Source: an uncultured bacterium (GTDB lineage: Bacteria > Planctomycetota > UBA1135 > GCA-002686595). Taken from it: a DNA stretch of 10,581 bases. Positions 5,739 to 10,581 of the stretch are shown one piece after another. The stretch spans positions 1 through 10,581 of the forward strand of contig CADEGS010000160.1 in the NCBI GenBank assembly GCA_902826945.1, written 5' to 3'. The translations under genes and the position numbers were made by a program. The notes under the pieces are model-generated. The model saw nothing but the letters and a program-made list of their open reading frames with translations, was not told the origin of the DNA and searched no databases. Numbering within the stretch: position 1 is the stretch's first letter; each line of letters opens with the position of its first letter.

Positions 5739-8336
5739 ATGGGATTCGCCGCCGCGCTCGCGAAGAAGAGCCTCTTCGGCCGGCCCGGCCGCACGCTGTT
5801 CTCGATCCTGGGCGTGGCGGTCGGGATCGCGACCGTCGTCGGCGTGTTCACGCTCGACCACTCGACCGTGCTCTCGCGCACGCTCCAGCTCGACCCCACG
5901 TGGGGCGGCGCGGACCTCGAGGTGCGCCCGAGCGGCGCGCTGGCCGATCCGCGCTCGGAGCTGCTCGCGCTCGAGGGCGTGGCCGGCGTGGCGGCCTTCT
6001 TCCAGAACGACGCGCTCTTCCGGCCGCTCGCCGCGGGCGGCGCGGCGGACGCCTTCGAGCCGGTGCGGCTGATCGCGCTCGAGGCGGCGCAGGCGCCGGC
6101 GCTCGGCGTCTACTGGGTCGAGCGCGGCCGCGCGCTCGCGCCGGGCACGCGCGAGGTCCTGGTCGGGCGCACGCTGGCCGAAGAGCGCGGCCTCGAGCCC
6201 GGCGCGCGCGTGCTGCTCGCCGCGCCGCCGCGCGCGGCGCGCAAGGCTTGCGTGGACGGCGTGCTGCAGGAGGTGGGCGAGGAGGAGGCCGGCGGCCCGC
6301 GCGCGCCCGAGGTGTTCACGGTGGCCGGCGTGCTGGCCTTCGAGGGCGTCGGCCGGCGCGGCGGCGGGCGCGTGGTCGTGATCGACTACGACGCGGGCCA
6401 GGCGCTCTACGCCGACCTGTTCGTCGAGTCGCGCTTCTGGCTGCGGCGCGAGCAGGCGAGCGACCTGGAGACGATCGAGGCCTCGCTCGGCCGCGGCTTC
6501 ACGCTCGAGCGCAACGAGCGCACCGCCGCCGGGCAGATGGCGGACGAGCGCGCCTTCCGCAACGGCGTGCGCATGGCCGGCCTGTTCGCGCTCCTGCTCG
6601 GGCTGTTCGTGATCTTCCACACGCTCTCGATGTCCTTGCACGAGCGCCTGCGCGAAGTGGGCACGCTGCACTCGCTCGGCGCCGGCCTGGGGCAGATCGG
6701 GCGCGTGTTCTTCCTGGAGGCCCTGTTCGTGGCGCTGGCCGCGGGCGCGCTCGGGCTGTGCGGCGGCCTGGCGCTGGCGTGGGTGCTCCTGCGCGAGGGC
6801 ATCTCGACGCTGGGCTTCGGCTCGCGGCCGGTGCGCCCGTTCAGCGTGCCCTGGCCCACGGTCGTGCCGCTGGTCGTGACCGGCGTGGGCGTGGCGCTCG
6901 TCGGCTCGGTCTATCCGATCCTGCGCGCGCGCGCGACCGACGTGACGGCCATCCTGCGCGGCGAGGCGACGCTCGGCCGCGCGCGCGGGCAGCGCGGCTT
7001 CCACGCGCTCGTCGCGCTGCTCCTGGCGGCGGTCGTGCCGGCGGTGTTCTTCTTCGTCGCGCCGGTGATCGGCTCGGTCGACCCCGTGCTGGTGCGGCTG
7101 ATCGTGCTCGGGCTCGGCGTGCTGGCGTTGCTCGTGTGCGTGCCGCTCTTCTTCCCCGCGCGCACGGGGCGGCTGGCCGCGCGGCTGCTCGCGCCGCTGG
7201 CGCGCCTCTGGCCGCTGTGCGCGCCGCTCGCCGCGCGCTCGGTCGAGCGCGGCGGCACGCGCGTCGGCGCCTCGCTCGCCGCCGTCGCGCTCGTCGCGGC
7301 GGCCTTCGTGTCCCTGAAGGGCATGACGCGCAGCCTGACGGGCGAGTCGCGCGAGTGGGGCGAGCGCGCGCTGATGGAGCGGGTCTGGGTCGAGGGCCTG
7401 CCCGGCGTGCGGCTGGACGAGCTGGCGGAGGAGCTGGGGCAGGTGCCGGGCGTGGTCGGGATCGAGAACGGCGACGCGCGCGTGCAGACGGACTTCCTCC
7501 TGCTCGGGCTGGATCCCGCGCCGCTCGGCGCGTGGGGGCCGCTCGCGGATCCGGCGCTGCGCGCGCGCTTCGCGGGCGAGCAGACGGTCGTCGTGTCGTC
7601 GCGGCTGGCGCAGCAGCGCTCGCTCGCGCCGGGCGACGCGCTCTTCCTCGGCACGAGCGGTCACGGCGTGCAGCGCTTCCAGGTGCTCGCGATCTCCGAC
7701 GACTACGGCTACTTCCCGCACCCCGACGAGCGCGCCTACGCGGTCGCCGCCGCGCGCTGGCTGCAGCGCTTCTACTGCGTGGACGTCGAGACGACGACGC
7801 GCGTCGCCGTGCGGCTGGACGAGCGCCGCGACTACGGCGCGGTGGCGGGCTTCCTGCGCGCGCGCTTCCCCGACCGCGAGCTGGCGATCCGCGCGGGGCC
7901 GGGCATCGTGCAGAGCTACGTCGAGGACATCGAGCGCGACTTCGTGCTGTTCGACCTGATCCTCGGGCTGACGGCGCTCCTGGCCGCGCTCGGCCTCCTG
8001 AACGGGCTCCTCCTGGCGGCGCTCGAGCGCAAGAAGGAGCTCGGCGTCCTGCGCGCGCTCGGCACGAGCGACGGCCAGATCGCGGGCGCGGTCCTGCTCG
8101 AGTCGGCCCTGGTGGGCCTGGTCGGCGGGTCGCTCGGCGCGCTGGCGGGCCTCCTGCTCTCGCCGATCCTGGTCTCGAGCCTGCGCGTGCTCTCGGGCCT
8201 CGACCTGCCGCAGACGCATGCCGGGTCGTTCGCGCTGGCGGTCGTCGCGGGCGCCGTCGCGCTCTCCCTGGCCGCGGGCCTGGTCCCGATCCAGCGCATG
8301 CAGCGCATGAACGCGGTGGAGGCCGTGCGGAGCTGA
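5739..8336 (+). CDS. ABC transporter permease with two FtsX domains
   Basis: Inner-membrane permease of 865 residues partnering the preceding ATPase. I see about ten hydrophobic segments. One lies at 17-38, then a large extracytoplasmic domain. A first FtsX triad is at 278-300, 324-351 and 374-394, with the coupling-type sequence ERLREVGTLHSLG between its segments. A middle pair follows at 423-445 and 451-472, then one at 507-527 and a second extracytoplasmic domain. A second FtsX triad lies at 737-762, 783-812 and 830-851, with ERKKELGVLRALGTS. This duplicated layout is that of long MacB/LolC-related permeases that act without a second permease gene. Such transporters move lipoproteins, lipids or peptides within the envelope or transmit force across the membrane, so no substrate is assigned. 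The ATG at 5739 is 8 bp after the ATPase stop; the ribosome site is weak, consistent with coupling. Confidence 0.93.
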   Translation: MGFAAALAKKSLFGRPGRTLFSILGVAVGIATVVGVFTLDHSTVLSRTLQLDPTWGGADLEVRPSGALADPRSELLALEGVAGVAAFFQNDALFRPLAAGGAADAFEPVRLIALEAAQAPALGVYWVERGRALAPGTREVLVGRTLAEERGLEPGARVLLAAPPRAARKACVDGVLQEVGEEEAGGPRAPEVFTVAGVLAFEGVGRRGGGRVVVIDYDAGQALYADLFVESRFWLRREQASDLETIEASLGRGFTLERNERTAAGQMADERAFRNGVRMAGLFALLLGLFVIFHTLSMSLHERLREVGTLHSLGAGLGQIGRVFFLEALFVALAAGALGLCGGLALAWVLLREGISTLGFGSRPVRPFSVPWPTVVPLVVTGVGVALVGSVYPILRARATDVTAILRGEATLGRARGQRGFHALVALLLAAVVPAVFFFVAPVIGSVDPVLVRLIVLGLGVLALLVCVPLFFPARTGRLAARLLAPLARLWPLCAPLAARSVERGGTRVGASLAAVALVAAAFVSLKGMTRSLTGESREWGERALMERVWVEGLPGVRLDELAEELGQVPGVVGIENGDARVQTDFLLLGLDPAPLGAWGPLADPALRARFAGEQTVVVSSRLAQQRSLAPGDALFLGTSGHGVQRFQVLAISDDYGYFPHPDERAYAVAAARWLQRFYCVDVETTTRVAVRLDERRDYGAVAGFLRARFPDRELAIRAGPGIVQSYVEDIERDFVLFDLILGLTALLAALGLLNGLLLAALERKKELGVLRALGTSDGQIAGAVLLESALVGLVGGSLGALAGLLLSPILVSSLRVLSGLDLPQTHAGSFALAVVAGAVALSLAAGLVPIQRMQRMNAVEAVRS

Positions 8337-8471
8337 GCGCGGGGCTCGGGGAGCGCGGGGCGAGGCGCGGCCCGCCGACCTCGTGCTCGGCCCCGGCCGC
8401 CGCCGCGCCCCCCCGCCCGGCAGCGCTCGGCGGATCCCCCGGGGCGGCGGAAACCCTTCCCCCCGGCGCGA
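8337..8471. other. Gap after the permease gene, no feature found
   Basis: GC-rich spacer between the permease stop and the tRNA promoter, with a run of seven Cs. I found no hairpin followed by a T-tract and no convincing small reading frame. The operon's 3' end is therefore not located. Confidence 0.4.
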
Positions 8472-8499
8472 TTGACCCTCCTCCGGGCGCCGCTATACT
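8472..8499 (+). promoter_or_regulatory. Sigma70 promoter of tRNA-Asp
   Basis: TTGACC (8472-8477, five of six -35 bases) and TATACT (8494-8499, five of six -10 bases) are separated by 16 bp. Transcription would start near 8506, about 10 bp before the mature tRNA. The match to consensus stands out in this GC-rich sequence and fits a strong housekeeping RNA promoter. Confidence 0.78.
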
Positions 8500-8515
8500 C
8501 CGCCTCCCTTCGAGC

Positions 8516-8592
8516 GGGGACGTAGCTCAATCGGTTAGAGTACCGGCCTGTCACGCCGGGGGTTGCGGGTTCAAGTCCCGTCGTCCTCGCCA
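8516..8592 (+). tRNA. tRNA-Asp (anticodon GTC)
   Basis: A complete cloverleaf of 77 nt. The acceptor stem GGGGACG/CGTCCTC has one G-U pair. The D stem GCTC/GAGT has loop AATCGGTTA. The anticodon stem CCGGC/GCCGG holds CTGTCAC with anticodon GTC at 8550-8552, and the T arm is GCGGG-TTCAAGT-CCCGT. The discriminator is G, the identity base for tRNA-Asp, and CCA is encoded (8590-8592). GUC reads both Asp codons, GAC and GAU. Asp tRNAs are known substrates for queuosine at position 34, so the queC gene in this window acts in a pathway that modifies this tRNA, although the two loci are not linked in an operon. Confidence 0.97.
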
Positions 8593-8645
8593 TCTCCCGC
8601 CCAGCGCCCGCCGCCGCTCGCGCCTCGGCGCGGGCGCGCCGCCGC

Positions 8646-8667
8646 GAGCGCTCCCGGACGAGCGCTC
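8646..8667. terminator. Hairpin between tRNA-Asp and the convergent transposase gene
   Basis: GAGCGCTC occurs at 8646-8653 and again at 8660-8667. Each copy is its own reverse complement, so they form an 8-bp stem around CCGGAC. It lies 54 bp after the tRNA and 33 bp from the transposase stop, with TT following on the plus strand. It could stop either transcript; the lack of a longer T-tract keeps confidence low. Confidence 0.38.
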
Positions 8668-8699
8668 TTGGCAGTCTCGCCACGCTCGACGCGCGGCCT

Positions 8700-9422
8700 T
8701 CACGGCGGGTTCCCTCGGCCGAGGCGCGCCGCCGGGAGCTCGTCCGGGCCGAGCAACCCGTGGCGGCGCCAGCCGTGGCGGAGGAGGAAGCTGCGCGCCG
8801 TGACGACCGGGCAGGCGGGGTCGGTGAGCGGTCGCGGGGGCGAACGGCGCCAGCCGTCGAACCAGGCGCCGGAGGAGCAGGGGTCGTCGCGGCCGCGCGG
8901 CTTGCGGCCACCGTGGCGCAGCACGTTGTTCAGGACGTAGCGGAGCGCGTTCCGCACCTGCTTGCCGCTGCGCAGGGCGAGGGAGTGGTAGCGCTCGGCG
9001 AACACCGCTCCGCGCCGCCGCCACAGGCGGTTGAGCCGTCGCGCGATGCGGGTCGCGAGCCCGATCATCCCGCGCGCCAGCGCCGACCGGTCCTCGGCCT
9101 CGACGAGCAGGTGCAGGTGGTTCGACTGCACCGAGAAGTGGTTCAGGCGGAAGCCTTCGCGCCGCGCGCTCTCGCGCAGCGCCCCGCGCACGACCGCGAA
9201 GCTGCGCGACGCGCGCAGGCTCTCGAGCCCCGCGCGCACCCGCATCGTCACGTGCAGCGGATGGCGCTCCCGCACGTCGCCCCGCGAGCGATGCGGCACG
9301 GGCACCCGGATCCCGCGCCGCCGCTGCCGCCTCGCCCAGCCCTGCTTGCGGTTGCCGCCGTGGCCGTTCGGGAACGCGAAGCCCCTCTGACCTCGCTGGC
9401 GCCGTCTCGATCGCTGTCGCAC
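8700..9422 (-). CDS. Y1 (HUH) transposase, RAYT/IS200-like
   Basis: The 240-residue product belongs to the Y1_Tnp superfamily, single-strand DNA nucleases that join the 5' end of cut DNA through a tyrosine. An Arg-rich start (residues 1-45) precedes HPLHVTMRVR (54-63). The metal-binding HUH motif is NHLHLLVE with His102 and His104. The likely catalytic tyrosine is Tyr162 in LRYVLNN, with Tyr145 in AERYHS an alternative. DPCSSGAWFDGW (180-191) and a C-terminal LLRHGWRRHGLL are features I associate with a subgroup common in Myxococcota-like genomes, often found as single copies without insertion-sequence ends. No frameshift or truncation is seen. The start is GTG at 9422 with an AAGGAG-containing purine-rich leader; the exact start is uncertain. 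It lies downstream of rtcB on the same strand and converges on tRNA-Asp. No terminal hairpins or TnpB are visible, so it may be domesticated. Confidence 0.88.
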   Translation of the reverse strand: MRQRSRRRQRGQRGFAFPNGHGGNRKQGWARRQRRRGIRVPVPHRSRGDVRERHPLHVTMRVRAGLESLRASRSFAVVRGALRESARREGFRLNHFSVQSNHLHLLVEAEDRSALARGMIGLATRIARRLNRLWRRRGAVFAERYHSLALRSGKQVRNALRYVLNNVLRHGGRKPRGRDDPCSSGAWFDGWRRSPPRPLTDPACPVVTARSFLLRHGWRRHGLLGPDELPAARLGRGNPP

Positions 9423-9670
9423 TCCTCTCGTTCCTCTCCTTGCTCGTTCGCGCCGACCTCTTGCGCTCCAGAGGAAGGACGAGCGGAGGGGGGCTCGGTT
9501 GCGGAGGAAACGGGGTGAGCGGGGAGGAAAGGGCGACCTTCCGGCCGCGCGCGACGAAGAGCGCGCGCTACACGTTCATCCCTCCGCCGGCGCGCCCACC
9601 CCACGGCCCGAGCGCTCACCCGGGCGTCTGTCCGCGAGGCGCCCGCCGCTCGAACGGGCGACCTTCGGCG
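9423..9670. other. Gap between rtcB and the transposase gene
   Basis: 248 bp with no supportable gene. Next to the transposase (about 9400-9470) the plus strand is pyrimidine-rich and less GC-rich than the rest. Two small stems are visible: CGCGCGC/GCGCGCG at 9546-9567, and CGCCCG/CGGGCG at 9640-9660, 10 bp after the rtcB stop; the latter could help end the rtcB transcript. A 12-base near-repeat (GGGCGACCTTC core) occurs at 9530-9541 and 9655-9666. I see no clear promoter. Confidence 0.4.
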
Positions 9671-10581
9671 TCACCCCTTCACGCAGACGACCTGGCGCAG
9701 GGTGTGCACGACCTCCACCAGGTCGGCCTGGGCCGCCATGACGGCGTCGATGTCCTTGTAGGCCATCGGGGTCTCGTCGATCACGGCGGCGTCCTTGCGG
9801 CACTCGACGTGGGCGGTGGCGCGGGCGTGGTCGGAGAGGTCGAAGCGGCGCTTGGCCTCGGTGCGGGAGAGCACGCGGCCGGCGCCGTGGGAGCAGGACT
9901 CGAAGCTCTCGGCGCTCCCCTTGCCGCGCACGAGGTAGCTCTTCGCGCCCATCGAGCCCGGGACGATGCCCCACTCGCCCCGGCCGGCGCGCACGGCGCC
10001 CTTGCGCGTGACCAGGCACTCGCGGCCGTAGTGGCGCTCGCGGGCGACGTAGTTGTGGTGGCAGTCGATCGCGCGCACCTCCGCCGTGAAGGGCGGCAGC
10101 GCGCCCGAGCCGCGCAGCGCGGCGACGACCGCCTCGAGCATCGCGCGGCGGTTCAGCGCGGCGAAGCGCTGCGCCCACTCGACCGCGGCCACGTAGGCGT
10201 CGAAGTCGGGGCTCCCTTCCTCGAGCCAGGCCAGGTCGCGGTCGGGGAGCTCGCCCAGGCGCCGCCCGAGCGCCTCCCGCGCGCGCTCGATGAACACGCG
10301 CGCGATCTTGTTGCCGATCCCGCGCGAGCCCGAGTGCAGGAGCACCCACGCGCGCTCGCGCTCGTCCAGGCACAGCTCGACGAAGTGGTTGCCCGTGCCG
10401 AGCGTGCCCAGGTGCACGACGTGGTTCGCGTCGGCGAGCTCCGGGTCGCGCGCGCACAGCGCGGCGAAGTCGCGCTCGAGGTGCTCGCGCCACAGCGCCA
10501 GGACGCGCGGCGGCGGCGCGCCCCAGGCGCCCGCGTCGCGCTTGCCGCGGCCGGGCGTGCGGCCGTGCGGCACGGCCTTCT
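9671..10581 (-). CDS. rtcB: RNA-splicing ligase RtcB, C-terminal part (start outside window)
   Basis: RtcB joins RNA ends bearing 2',3'-cyclic phosphate or 3'-phosphate to 5'-OH, using GTP and Mn2+; in bacteria it serves RNA repair. The frame is open to the right edge, so about 303 residues are visible and the N-terminal quarter, including the metal-binding Cys region, is missing. Counting from the VPHGRT motif (Val = 1), visible motifs are GTLGTGNHFVEL with His63, LLHSGSRGIGN with His80, DCHHNYV (His172/173), RKGAV, PGSMGAKSYLVRGKG, and SCSHGAGRVLSR. In the last motif His229 corresponds to the histidine that is guanylylated during catalysis. All metal-ligand and active-site histidines in the visible part are intact. 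The normal C-terminal stretch ends in VCVKG. No archease or RtcA gene lies downstream. The GTG at 10573 is internal, not the start. Confidence 0.95.
   Translation of the reverse strand, partial: KAVPHGRTPGRGKRDAGAWGAPPPRVLALWREHLERDFAALCARDPELADANHVVHLGTLGTGNHFVELCLDERERAWVLLHSGSRGIGNKIARVFIERAREALGRRLGELPDRDLAWLEEGSPDFDAYVAAVEWAQRFAALNRRAMLEAVVAALRGSGALPPFTAEVRAIDCHHNYVARERHYGRECLVTRKGAVRAGRGEWGIVPGSMGAKSYLVRGKGSAESFESCSHGAGRVLSRTEAKRRFDLSDHARATAHVECRKDAAVIDETPMAYKDIDAVMAAQADLVEVVHTLRQVVCVKG

Noticed and set aside
5253..8219. A 988-codon open frame on the minus strand opposite the ABC transporter genes
   Set aside because: The plus-strand frames encode clear ABC ATPase and FtsX permease motifs. 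The antisense product is low-complexity Arg/Ala/Gln-rich sequence without motifs, as expected from an antisense frame at very high GC.
8646..8667. REP palindrome recognised by the neighbouring Y1 transposase
   Set aside because: It is a hairpin, but only one copy is seen and there is no flanking GTAG-type tetranucleotide, so terminator or chance is simpler.
5900..8803. A 967-codon plus-strand frame overlapping the permease and the tRNA
   Set aside because: It is out of frame with the permease, is dominated by Arg, Ala and Gly, and runs through the tRNA gene. It is a GC artefact.
9530..9666. Near-repeat with a GGGCGACCTTC core at 9530-9541 and 9655-9666
   Set aside because: Only about 11 bases are shared and there is nothing element-like between the copies; in GC-rich DNA this is not enough to call a target duplication.
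8516..9670. tRNA-Asp as the attachment site of an integrated element
   Set aside because: No integrase is visible and I found no second copy of the tRNA 3' end. A Y1 transposase does not insert at tRNA genes in the way tyrosine integrases do.
1..10581. CRISPR array, prophage or toxin-antitoxin pair
   Set aside because: No regularly spaced repeats, phage genes or toxin-like small gene pairs are present. The mazG here is the pyrophosphohydrolase, and no mazE or mazF lies beside it.

Overview
The window is very GC-rich DNA, roughly three quarters G+C by eye, and is densely packed with bacterial genes on both strands. The gene content suggests a Gram-negative chromosome: a LolD/MacB-type ABC transporter with a large double-FtsX permease, a secreted DUF1579 protein, and a Y1 (HUH) transposase of a type I associate with Myxococcota and other former Deltaproteobacteria. 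That lineage is an inference from family resemblance, not a demonstrated assignment. Nothing marks the region as a phage, plasmid or pathogenicity island.

Layout from left to right. Positions 1-83 are unassigned and are followed by two abutting perfect hairpins (64-83 and 84-110). The minus strand then carries a lysine-rich helical protein of unknown function (105-1082) and, upstream of it, an Mrp/ApbC-type P-loop ATPase (1231-2385) that lacks the family's CxxC motif. Divergent from mrp is queC (2552-3322, preQ0 synthesis), whose last codons form a 14-bp palindrome. Convergent with queC is a secreted DUF1579 protein (3362-3940). Divergent from that is a three-gene plus-strand operon: mazG (4097-4942), an ABC ATPase overlapping it by a GTGA junction (4939-5730), and an 865-residue double-FtsX permease (5739-8336).

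A complete tRNA-Asp(GUC) gene (8516-8592, CCA encoded) follows, with a near-consensus sigma70 promoter directly upstream. The minus strand then holds a Y1 transposase of the single-copy, RAYT-like sort (8700-9422). The right edge is filled by the C-terminal three quarters of an RtcB RNA ligase (9671-10581), whose start lies outside the window.

Taken together the window is mostly housekeeping: Fe-S cluster handling (Mrp), tRNA modification (QueC), nucleotide-pool cleaning (MazG), tRNA supply (tRNA-Asp) and RNA repair (RtcB), plus one envelope transporter of unknown substrate. I do not see a clearly new multi-gene system. The points most worth a second look are the Cys-less Mrp with its insert, the unusual lysine-rich protein next to it, the translationally coupled mazG-ABC-permease unit with an altered D-loop, and the intact Y1 transposase between tRNA-Asp and rtcB.
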